Positions 49,265 through 56,557 of a stretch of DNA of 64,000 nt are shown here, one piece after another. Every line of letters starts with the position of its first letter. Within the stretch, counting starts at the first letter, position 1. The notes beneath the pieces are model-generated. The model was not told the origin of the DNA, ran no database searches, and saw nothing but the letters and a program-made list of their open reading frames with translations. This DNA is from Clostridiales bacterium (GTDB lineage Bacteria > Bacillota > Clostridia > Oscillospirales > Oscillospiraceae). The stretch spans positions 1 to 64,000 of the forward strand of contig JAJUJI010000014.1 in the NCBI GenBank assembly GCA_029265405.1, read 5' to 3'. A program made the position numbers and the translations under genes.

Positions 49265-51784
49265 ATGAAGCTTTCATTTTCCACCAACGGATGGTACGGC
49301 TACAGATGGCCGGATTTTGTCGCCTTTGCCGCCGAGATGGGCTTTAACGGCATAGAGCTCCATAAGGTTGACGACGGCGTTCTTATAAGCGAGGACGGCC
49401 CCCTGAATCCGGCAAACGCTTCGCAAACAATACGCGGCATGATAGACCTGGGCCTGGCCATTCCCTGCCTGAACGCCGTGTCCGACGTAGCCGACGAGGA
49501 AGCCTTCGACGAAAGCTGCAGGGAGATACTGTTTTGCATCGAAACGGCCTCGCGCTTGAATATACCCTTCGTAAGGCTGCGCGCGGCGGCTCATGGCGGC
49601 GCGGAGGATCAGGCCGTCAAGCGCTGCGTGGAAAGGCTGCTGGATGACGCCGAAAGGCGCGGCGTAACCCTTCTGCTGGAAACCTGCGGCGCTTACGCGG
49701 ATACGGCCCGCCTTCGCGGAATCCTCAACTATTTTGCCAGCGACAGTCTGGGTGCCCTGTGGGATCTTCATCACCCCTACAGGCTTCACGGCGAGAGCGC
49801 CGAAGCGACCGTAACGAACCTGGGCGCTTTTATAAAGCATGTGCACATCAAAGACTCGGTGATGGACAACGGCGAGGTTTCCTTCCGCCTTGTGGGCGAA
49901 GGGGACCTTCCGCTCTCGGAGATGATGGACGCCCTCCGCTCCGTCGGCTACGACGGCTTTATCTCTCTGGAGCTTGACCCGAAGCGGATGGACGGCCTCG
50001 GCTCGCCGGAAATCGTTTTCCCGCACTTTATCCACCGCATGGAGCGCTTTGACCGCGAAGGGCGCGGCCGGGCCCGCCTGTACGACAACAGGGCCAAGAC
50101 CGGAAAGTACGTCTGGAAAAAGGATATTCTGATTGAGCGCACCTTTTCGCAGGTTTTGGATCGCATGGTGGAGGAATTTCCGGACCAATACGCCTTCAAA
50201 TTCACTACCCTCGATTACACCCGCACCTATTCGGAATTCAGGGACGATGTCGACGAGTTTGCCCGCAGCCTTATAGCCTTGGGCGTAAAGCGCGGCTCAA
50301 AGGTCGCCGTATGGGCGACCAACGTCCCCCAGTGGTACATAGCCTTCTGGGCCGCCACAAAGATTGGGGCGGTATTGGTAACCGTGAATACTGCCTATAA
50401 AATCCATGAGGCGGAATATCTGCTGCGCCAGTCCGACACGCATACTCTAATCATGATAGCCGGCTACCGCGACTCCGACTACGCCGCGATCATACAGGAG
50501 CTTTGCCCGGAGCTTAAGGAGCTTGCGCCCGGCTCGCCGCTCCGCTGCCGGCGTCTGCCCTTCCTGCGCAACGTAATAACGGTTGGGTTCAGGATGAAGG
50601 GCTGCCTGACCTGGGAGGAAGCGGTGTCGAAGGCGTCAAAGGTGCCCATGGAGGAGCTGCGCCGCAGGGCGTCCCGGGTGGATGTGCACGATGTATGCAA
50701 TATGCAGTACACCTCCGGAACGACGGGTTTCCCCAAGGGCGTAATGCTAACCCACTACAACGTCGTCAACAACGGCAAATGCATAGGGGACCGCATGGAC
50801 CTGTCCACGGCCGACAGGATGATGATACACGTGCCGATGTTCCACTGCTTCGGAATGGTGCTGGCCATGACCGCCTGCATGACCCACGGCGCCACCATGT
50901 TCCCGCTCCCCTATTTCTCCCCGAAGCCCAGCCTGGCCTGCATAAACAACGAACGCATCACCTGCTTCCACGGCGTTCCGACCATGTTCATAGCCATGCT
51001 TGAGCACCCCGACTTTGAAAAAACGGATTTCAGCTACATGCGAACCGGCATCATGGCCGGCTCGCCCTGCCCCATATCGGTCATGAGGGACGTGATTAAT
51101 AAGATGCATATGCCGGAGATAGTCATCGTCTACGGCCAGACCGAGGCTTCGCCCGGCTGCACCATGTCCAGCACCGACGACCCCATCGAGGTCCGCGTAG
51201 CAACCGTCGGCAGGGCACTGCCGGAAATAGAATGCAAGATAGTCAGCCCCGAAACCGGGGAGGAGCTGCCGGACAACGTTACCGGCGAATTTGTCGCCCG
51301 CGGCTACAATATAATGAAGGGCTATTACAAGATGCCCAAGGCCACAGCTGCGGCCATAGACGCCGACGGCTGGCTCCATACCGGCGACCTCGCCTGCCGC
51401 ACTCCCGAGGGTAATTATCGAATTACCGGCAGGCTCAAGGACATGATAATACGCGGCGGCGAGAATATATATCCCAAGGAGATAGAGGAGTTCATCTACA
51501 CCCATCCCAAGGTGTCCGACGTACAGGTAATAGGCGTTCCCGACGAGCAGTACGGGGAGGAAATAATGGCCTGGATTATACCCAAGCCCGGCGAAACGCT
51601 CACCGAGGATGAAATCAAGGGCTTTGTGCGCGACCATATGGCAAGGCACAAAGTGCCAAGATACGTATGGTTTGTCAGCTCATTCCCGATGAACGCCGCA
51701 GGCAAAATACAAAAATTCAAAATGCGCGAGGAGGCCGTGGAAAAGCTGAAGCTGCAAAAAGCGGCAAGCATAGAAACGGCCTGA
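49265..51784 (+). CDS. Fusion: xylose-isomerase-like TIM barrel + acyl-CoA synthetase
   Basis: An 839-residue two-domain protein. Residues 1-265 form a sugar phosphate isomerase/epimerase-like barrel (AP endonuclease family 2 fold) with a plausible metal set: Glu in LLLETCG, WDLHH, HVHIKDS and Glu in ISLELDPKRM. Residues 290-830 are a complete AMP-forming acyl-CoA synthetase: YTSGTTGFPKGVML from residue 482, YGQTEASPG, WLHTGDLA, GRLKDMIIRGGENIYPKEIEE and the Lys motif NAAGKIQKF. The frame is continuous and both halves keep their key residues, so this is a real fusion. The ligase half resembles medium- or long-chain acid ligases. It follows the LeuA-like gene by 57 bases and probably shares its T-box. 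Confidence 0.88.
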   Translation: MKLSFSTNGWYGYRWPDFVAFAAEMGFNGIELHKVDDGVLISEDGPLNPANASQTIRGMIDLGLAIPCLNAVSDVADEEAFDESCREILFCIETASRLNIPFVRLRAAAHGGAEDQAVKRCVERLLDDAERRGVTLLLETCGAYADTARLRGILNYFASDSLGALWDLHHPYRLHGESAEATVTNLGAFIKHVHIKDSVMDNGEVSFRLVGEGDLPLSEMMDALRSVGYDGFISLELDPKRMDGLGSPEIVFPHFIHRMERFDREGRGRARLYDNRAKTGKYVWKKDILIERTFSQVLDRMVEEFPDQYAFKFTTLDYTRTYSEFRDDVDEFARSLIALGVKRGSKVAVWATNVPQWYIAFWAATKIGAVLVTVNTAYKIHEAEYLLRQSDTHTLIMIAGYRDSDYAAIIQELCPELKELAPGSPLRCRRLPFLRNVITVGFRMKGCLTWEEAVSKASKVPMEELRRRASRVDVHDVCNMQYTSGTTGFPKGVMLTHYNVVNNGKCIGDRMDLSTADRMMIHVPMFHCFGMVLAMTACMTHGATMFPLPYFSPKPSLACINNERITCFHGVPTMFIAMLEHPDFEKTDFSYMRTGIMAGSPCPISVMRDVINKMHMPEIVIVYGQTEASPGCTMSSTDDPIEVRVATVGRALPEIECKIVSPETGEELPDNVTGEFVARGYNIMKGYYKMPKATAAAIDADGWLHTGDLACRTPEGNYRITGRLKDMIIRGGENIYPKEIEEFIYTHPKVSDVQVIGVPDEQYGEEIMAWIIPKPGETLTEDEIKGFVRDHMARHKVPRYVWFVSSFPMNAAGKIQKFKMREEAVEKLKLQKAASIETA

Positions 51785-51785
51785 T

Positions 51786-51835
51786 AAAAGCCTCTCCCCG
51801 CAGCCTTCCATACTGCGGGGAGAGGCTTTTTTATT
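51786..51835 (+). terminator. Terminator of the T-box operon
   Basis: An 18-bp perfect stem (51786-51803 with 51813-51830) with a 9-base loop and a T-run. It closes the LeuA-like/fusion transcript. Confidence 0.9.
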
Positions 51836-51861
51836 AAGGCTTTTTTCCGGAGCGGGCACTG

Positions 51862-51870
51862 TGCTATAAT
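51862..51870 (+). promoter_or_regulatory. Extended -10 promoter of the AraC-family gene
   Basis: TGCTATAAT (TG at 51862-51863, TATAAT at 51865-51870) without a good -35. It lies about 55 bases upstream of the ATG at 51926. An extended -10 with a weak -35 is common for activator-dependent promoters. Confidence 0.5.
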
Positions 51871-51925
51871 GGAGCTCAGCGAGCCGCCGGCGCGGGCGCA
51901 AGCCGTTTTTATGGGGTAAGGCTAA

Positions 51926-52759
51926 ATGACGGATTATTTAAGCAGAGGCTATCTGCTGGAGGATTTCAAGCTTTTTCATATAAAAGACAAGGTTTCGCTC
52001 GGCGAGATAGATTATCACTACCACGAATTCCATAAGGTGCTGTACTTTGTCGGCGGCGCCGCCTCATATGTAATCGAGGGCAAGCATTATCCCCTTTCCC
52101 CGCGCGACGTGGTGCTGGTTCCCAGAGGCTGCGTGCATAAGCCCGAGGTGGGCCTTGGCGCACCCTACGAGCGCTATGTCCTCTATTTATCTCCCACATT
52201 TTTGCGCGGCTCGGCCGCCTGCAATCTTGAAACCTGCTTTTTGGAAGCGGAAACCGGTTACAGGCATGTGCTGCGCCCCGACGAGGCGAGAGCGGGCAGG
52301 ATAAGCTCCCTTTTCGCCTCTATCGAGGAGGCCGGCTGCAAAGACGAATTCGGGAGCCGGCAGCTGGCCATGCTCCACGTCATGGAGCTTATGATAGAGC
52401 TGGCCCGCGCCTTTTTGTCCGCCGCTTCGGGCGGGCAGCCGGTGCATGCGGCGTATGATGAAAAAATCGTAGAGATATTAAGCTGGATAAACGACAATCT
52501 CACCGGCGAGATCAGCATAGAGGGACTTGCCGCCAGATTCTACATCAGCAAATATCACATGATGCGCCGCTTCCGTGCCGAAACAGGCTATTCCATACAC
52601 AGCTACATAGCCAACAAACGCCTCCTTCTTGCCCGCGACCTGCTGCTTGGCGGAGCGGGAGCGGCCGAGGCCTGCTACGGTTGCGGCTACAAGGACTATT
52701 CGGCCTTTTTGAGAGCCTACAAAAAGCAGTTCGGAATGACCCCCAGCGAAACCGCGTAA
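51926..52759 (+). CDS. AraC-family transcriptional regulator with cupin sensor
   Basis: A 277-residue regulator. Residues 1-110 form an AraC-type cupin sensor (IDYHYHEFHKVLYFVGGAASYVIEGKHYPL...VLVPRGCVHKPEV). Residues 175-275 hold two helix-turn-helix motifs (ISIEGLAARFYISKYHMMRRFRAETGYSIHSYI and AEACYGCGYKDYSAFLRAYKKQFGMTPSE). Ligand unknown. It follows the fusion gene on the same strand but has its own promoter behind a terminator. It could regulate the nearby acid-activation genes; that is inference. Confidence 0.92.
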   Translation: MTDYLSRGYLLEDFKLFHIKDKVSLGEIDYHYHEFHKVLYFVGGAASYVIEGKHYPLSPRDVVLVPRGCVHKPEVGLGAPYERYVLYLSPTFLRGSAACNLETCFLEAETGYRHVLRPDEARAGRISSLFASIEEAGCKDEFGSRQLAMLHVMELMIELARAFLSAASGGQPVHAAYDEKIVEILSWINDNLTGEISIEGLAARFYISKYHMMRRFRAETGYSIHSYIANKRLLLARDLLLGGAGAAEACYGCGYKDYSAFLRAYKKQFGMTPSETA

Positions 52760-52787
52760 CAAAAAACGCCGGAGCAAGCCGGAGATT

Positions 52788-52976
52788 TCATTTTTCTTCA
52801 TTTTTTTCATTTGCTGCAATCTTTTTTTTGTTTCTGCGCTGCCTTACGCATTCGGTGAGCAGATATTCGATCTGGCCGTTTATTGAGCGGAAATCGTCCT
52901 CTGCCCATGCCGCCAGTTCTTCCCATAGGGAGGGCGAAAGCCTGAGAAGGATTTGCTTTTTGTCTTTTTCAGTCAT
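52788..52976 (-). CDS. Small Arc/CopG-type ribbon-helix-helix protein
   Basis: A 62-residue protein: KQILLRLSPSLWEELAAWAEDDFRSINGQIEYLL is a ribbon-helix-helix DNA-binding unit (beta strand with alternating residues, helix A, turn, helix B with NGQIEYLL), followed by a basic C-terminal tail. It lies about 100 bases downstream of the SPFH gene on the same strand. It could bind the long palindrome in front of that gene and autoregulate the pair. No toxin gene is adjacent, so a toxin-antitoxin role is not supported. Confidence 0.8.
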   Translation of the reverse strand: MTEKDKKQILLRLSPSLWEELAAWAEDDFRSINGQIEYLLTECVRQRRNKKKIAANEKNEEK

Positions 52977-53079
52977 TTCCGCCCTCCGTTCCTCCGCGTC
53001 TTATCTATCAAGCCGCATGCCGGCTTCCTCCGCTCCGCCGCCGCTCGTTTCCCTTAACGGCGGGCTCGTATGCTTGCTC

Positions 53080-54087
53080 TCAGTATATGGTGCCGCTGTT
53101 TACTACGGGCTGGACTTCCCTGTTCCCGCAAAGCACCACCAGCAGGTTGGAAACCATGGCCGCCTTGCGCTCATCGTCAAGCTGGACTATATTTTCGCAG
53201 CTCAGCTTTTCAAGGGCCATCTGGACCATACCCACGGCGCCCTCGACAATCATCTTGCGCGCGTCTATTACCGCCGAGGCCTGCTGCCTCTGCAGCATGG
53301 CGGCGGCGATTTCCGGCGCGTAGGCAAGATATGTGATCCTGGCCTCCAGTATCTCCAGTCCCGCGTCCTCGACCTTTTTCTGTATTTCCTCCTTAATCCT
53401 GTCGGCTATCTCCTGGCTGCTACCCCTGAGCGATTTTTCGTCGCCCGCTTCGGCTATGTCGTACGGGTACATCCTGACTATGTTCCTCAGCGCGCTGTCG
53501 CACTGTATGGAAAGAAACTCCTTGTAGTTGTTCACATTGAAAACAGCCTTGGCCGTGTTGACCACCCTCCAGGTCACCACTATGCCTATCTCTATCGGGT
53601 TTCCCAGCAGGTCGTTAATCTTCTGCTTGTTGTTGTTGAGCGTCATGACCTTAAGCGATATCTTGCGGCTGGCAGTCCCCGCCGCGGCTTGCGGGCCTGG
53701 CTGCAGCCGTCCCTGCGTTTTAACCGTGGAGTCGTCGGCCGCCGAGCTCATCGCAGTACCAGCCGCGGGATTGACAGCCTGGACAAAGGGATTGACATAA
53801 AAGAAGCCTTCCCCCTTCAGCGTTCCGACATATTTGCCGAACAGGGTCAATACCAGGGCCTCCTGAGGCTTGAGTATCTTAAGCCCCATAAACGGTATCC
53901 AGCCGACGCAGACCCATACGAAGCCTGCAACGAAAGCGGGTACTCCCTGCGAGCCGCTGCCGCCTTCCATCCAAACAGCCCCGATTATAGTGGCGGCTAG
54001 GGCCAGCAAATAGACGACAAGCCACAACAGCAAATAAAGCATCCCGCTTCCTGCCTTCGCCCTTTTCTCCTCATATACCTTTTCCAT
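53080..54087 (-). CDS. SPFH/Band 7 (stomatin-prohibitin-like) membrane protein
   Basis: A 335-residue protein. Two N-terminal membrane segments (residues 15-40 and 48-68) precede an SPFH domain (LKPQEALVLTLFGKYVGTLKGEGFFYVNPF...KVMTLNNNKQKINDLLGNPIEIGIVVTWRVV...RITYLAYAPEIAAAMLQRQQASAVIDARK) and a helical tail. A roughly 40-residue insert rich in Ala, Ser and Gly near 110-145 looks disordered. SPFH proteins form membrane microdomain scaffolds. The ribosome-binding site GGAGGAG sits at the edge of a 16-bp palindrome. A small ribbon-helix-helix gene follows. Confidence 0.9.
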   Translation of the reverse strand: MEKVYEEKRAKAGSGMLYLLLWLVVYLLALAATIIGAVWMEGGSGSQGVPAFVAGFVWVCVGWIPFMGLKILKPQEALVLTLFGKYVGTLKGEGFFYVNPFVQAVNPAAGTAMSSAADDSTVKTQGRLQPGPQAAAGTASRKISLKVMTLNNNKQKINDLLGNPIEIGIVVTWRVVNTAKAVFNVNNYKEFLSIQCDSALRNIVRMYPYDIAEAGDEKSLRGSSQEIADRIKEEIQKKVEDAGLEILEARITYLAYAPEIAAAMLQRQQASAVIDARKMIVEGAVGMVQMALEKLSCENIVQLDDERKAAMVSNLLVVLCGNREVQPVVNSGTIY

Positions 54088-54095
54088 GCAAACTC

Positions 54096-54137
54096 CTCCG
54101 CTGATATTATTGTGATATCATAATAATATCAGCGGAG
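54096..54137. promoter_or_regulatory. 16-bp palindrome at the SPFH ribosome-binding site
   Basis: Perfect arms 54096-54111 and 54122-54137 with a 10-base centre that itself contains GATATC. The arm next to the gene includes part of the GGAG ribosome-binding site, 9 bases before the start at 54087. It may be an operator or an mRNA hairpin that hides the site. Confidence 0.7.
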
Positions 54138-54155
54138 CGTTTTGTCAAGAGCGCT

Positions 54156-54572
54156 TCAGCTTTTTTTAATAAATTTTGCGCCGCAGCCCCGGCAGGTAAC
54201 GCTTACCTTTCCCTTGCCTTTTGGCACTCTCAGCCGGGCCTTGCAGGAAGGGCAGCGGTAAAAACGGTAGTCCTTCCTCTGCTTCATTCTGCCAAAAAAG
54301 CCTCTGAAACGGCCTAACACCCTGTTTTGCAGCCTGAGGTAAGCGGCGTTTTCCTGCGACCGCCTGTATGTGTTTTTAGACAGCGCCCTGAACCAGCAGT
54401 AAAACAGGCAGGCGGCCGCAAGAACCAGCGCAGACGCGCCAAAAGGCGAGCTTGCGGCAAAGGTTGCAAGCAGCAGGAAAAAAAGCGACGCAAAGGATAA
54501 AAACCGGCAAAGCTGATCCGTTCCGTTACGTCCCGCCATAAATTTCATAAGCCAACCTCTAATTCTGCTCAT
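54156..54572 (-). CDS. Membrane protein with C-terminal zinc ribbon
   Basis: A 138-residue protein with two hydrophobic segments (residues 22-42 and 46-65), a basic helical linker rich in Arg and Lys, and a C-terminal zinc ribbon (CPSCKARLRVPKGKGKVSVTC ending CRGCGAKF; two C-x2-C knuckles). The zinc ribbon should face the cytoplasm. It lies upstream of the SPFH palindrome. Function unknown. Confidence 0.75.
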   Translation of the reverse strand: MSRIRGWLMKFMAGRNGTDQLCRFLSFASLFFLLLATFAASSPFGASALVLAAACLFYCWFRALSKNTYRRSQENAAYLRLQNRVLGRFRGFFGRMKQRKDYRFYRCPSCKARLRVPKGKGKVSVTCRGCGAKFIKKS

Positions 54573-54682
54573 ATACGAATCCTTCCTCCCTGCCGCGGCG
54601 GCAAACCAAGCGCACCGCCGTTGAAATCATAAACCGTTTCATATCATGATTTTATTAACTGCGTTTTAATTCAGCTCCGGCC

Positions 54683-55717
54683 TCAGCCTTCCACGGGCAG
54701 GCTTACCTTGAAAAGCGTGCCCTTCCCTTCCTCGCTTTTTACCTCTATGCCGCCGCCGCTCAGCTCGACTATCCGCTTGACTAGCGGCAGCCCGAGCCCG
54801 TTTCCTTCCGAGGCGCGGGAGCTGTCAGCCTGCCAAAACTTGCCAAACGCCTTATCCAGAGCATCCTTGGACATGCCTATGCCGTAGTCTCTGACCGTTA
54901 TCTCTATCTGCTGCGGAGTCTTTTTCCCGCGTATTTCCACTTTGCCTCCGCGCCGGCTGAACTTGACTGCGTTTCCTATTATATTTAGCCAAACGTGGGA
55001 CATCATTTCCTCGTTGTTAACATAACGAATTTCGGGCAGCTCCACATCCAGCTCAAGCTCCTTCTCTGTCCACTGCTTTTCTAGGACAAGTATGCAGCGG
55101 CGAATCTGCTCGTCAAGGTAGTATTCGGCTTTATCGCCGACAAGCTGCTGGTTTTCGAGCTTTGAAAGCAGCAATATGTTGGAGGCCATGTTTGCCAGCC
55201 GCTCGGATTCGCTGATTATGATGTCTATATATTCCATCTTTTGCTGCTCGGTAAGCCCGCCCTCCTTGAGCTGGCGCGCAAAGCCGCGTATGGAGACTAT
55301 GGGCGTCCTGAACTCGTGCGAAAAGGTGTTTATGAAGTCGCTCCTGAACATCTCGATGCTGCCGAGCTCCTCGGTCATGGCGTTGAAGCTGCGCATGAGC
55401 ATGCCTATCTCGGTCTGCTCGCCGTAAACCGGCACACGGACGGAAAAATCGCCCTTAGCCACCCTTTTTGTCGCCTTGATAAGCGTTTGCATGGGGCGCA
55501 GGGCCGCCTGCGAGAAAAAGGCGGCCATAAGCGTGCCCAGCACGGCGCTGGCAAGGAGCATGGCGAAGGGCCACATGAACATTGCCCTCGGCGTAAAGCG
55601 CAGCGGCATGAGCCTGTTGAGCATTATCCAGAAGAAAGCCGACAGGAAGCTGGAGGAAAGCATGACGAAAAACACGAAAAGTATGGCCATCCTCCTTATC
55701 GTTTTCATCCGCAGCAT
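54683..55717 (-). CDS. Sensor histidine kinase (two-component)
   Basis: A 344-residue kinase from the ATG at 55717, which has AGAGGA 6 bases upstream; a TTG at 55735 is less likely. Two membrane segments (about residues 8-33 and 45-67) with a very short outer loop lead to a HAMP domain (RPMQTLIKATKRVAKGDFSVRVP), the H-box FSHEFRTPIVS near 132, and an ATPase domain with N-box NIIGNAVKFS, G1 DYGIGM and G2 GNGLGLPL. The short loop is typical of Firmicute kinases that sense within the membrane or via a transporter. It lies 25 bases after its response regulator gene. Confidence 0.93.
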   Translation of the reverse strand: MLRMKTIRRMAILFVFFVMLSSSFLSAFFWIMLNRLMPLRFTPRAMFMWPFAMLLASAVLGTLMAAFFSQAALRPMQTLIKATKRVAKGDFSVRVPVYGEQTEIGMLMRSFNAMTEELGSIEMFRSDFINTFSHEFRTPIVSIRGFARQLKEGGLTEQQKMEYIDIIISESERLANMASNILLLSKLENQQLVGDKAEYYLDEQIRRCILVLEKQWTEKELELDVELPEIRYVNNEEMMSHVWLNIIGNAVKFSRRGGKVEIRGKKTPQQIEITVRDYGIGMSKDALDKAFGKFWQADSSRASEGNGLGLPLVKRIVELSGGGIEVKSEEGKGTLFKVSLPVEG

Positions 55718-55742
55718 GTAGCTTCCTCTTTTCAACCCGCCC

Positions 55743-56423
55743 TCACTTCCTTTTTACCGCCTTGTATCCCAGCCCTCTTACCGTGACTATCTCAAAATCC
55801 CCGTTGTCGCGGAAGCGCTCCCGCAGCCTGTTGATGTGCACGTCCACCGTCCGCTCGTCGGTGTCGCTGTCCATGTCCCAAAGCTCGTCCATAAGCTGGC
55901 GGCGGGTGAAAATCTTGTTGGGATAGGACAGCAGCTTGAAAAGCAGGAGGAATTCCTTTTGGGGCAGCGCCTCGTTCGACGTCTCGCCGCTTTTTGAAAC
56001 GGTAAAGGAATCGTAGTCCAATACCGTATCCCCGACAAGCAGCCTGTGCTCCGATGCTATTTTTGAGCGCCTCAGCAGGGCGGCTATACGCAGTATGAAT
56101 TCCTCCTCGTCCACCGGCTTTACCATGTAGTCGTCCGTTCCCGCTATGAAGCCCTTTTTCTTGTCTATGGGCGCTTCCTTTGCCGTCACCATAAGTATGG
56201 GCAGGCTCATGCCGGCGCTCCTCAGCTCCTCCGTCAGCGCAAAGCCGTCCTTTCCCGGCATCATTATATCCAATACGATAAGATCTATATGCTTTTTGTC
56301 AAGCAGCTCGAGAGCCTCGCCGGCATCCTTGGCCGGCACCGGCTCATAGCCGCTGCGCTCAAGAACCTTCGACATGAGCTTGCGTATGTTGGGGTCGTCG
56401 TCCACGACCATTATTCTGAACAT
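55743..56423 (-). CDS. OmpR-family response regulator
   Basis: A 226-residue regulator from the ATG at 56423, with GGGGAGG 7 bases upstream; the longer frame to 56543 crosses the promoter region and is rejected. The receiver domain has VDDDPN, the phospho-acceptor Asp in LIVLDIMMPGKDG near 51, and the Lys in YMVKPVDEEEF near 102. The winged-helix C-terminal domain ends RFRDNGDFEIVTVRGLGYK. It precedes its kinase. It is divergent from the large ABC transporter gene, the usual layout of a detoxification or envelope-stress module, so that transporter is a likely target. Confidence 0.94.
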   Translation of the reverse strand: MFRIMVVDDDPNIRKLMSKVLERSGYEPVPAKDAGEALELLDKKHIDLIVLDIMMPGKDGFALTEELRSAGMSLPILMVTAKEAPIDKKKGFIAGTDDYMVKPVDEEEFILRIAALLRRSKIASEHRLLVGDTVLDYDSFTVSKSGETSNEALPQKEFLLLFKLLSYPNKIFTRRQLMDELWDMDSDTDERTVDVHINRLRERFRDNGDFEIVTVRGLGYKAVKRK

Positions 56424-56495
56424 CTCCGAACCTCCCCTTAAGCCATAATTTTGCTCCTCCGCCGTAAACTCTGTATTAACTCCGGACCGCGCAAT

Positions 56496-56511
56496 GTTTA
56501 AACGCAGTTTA
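56496..56511. promoter_or_regulatory. Candidate response-regulator binding direct repeat
   Basis: GTTTA occurs at 56496 and 56507, an 11-base spacing like that of OmpR-type tandem boxes. An inverted copy (GTAAAC) lies at 56464-56469. The site is midway between the divergent regulator and ABC transporter genes. Confidence 0.35.
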
Positions 56512-56557
56512 CATTTCGATGCTATGGTCGGGGCATCCATCAAAAGGAGAGTATAGC

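Noticed and set aside
52788-52976. Ribbon-helix-helix protein as an antitoxin
   Set aside because: No toxin-sized gene is next to it; its operon partner is an SPFH membrane protein.
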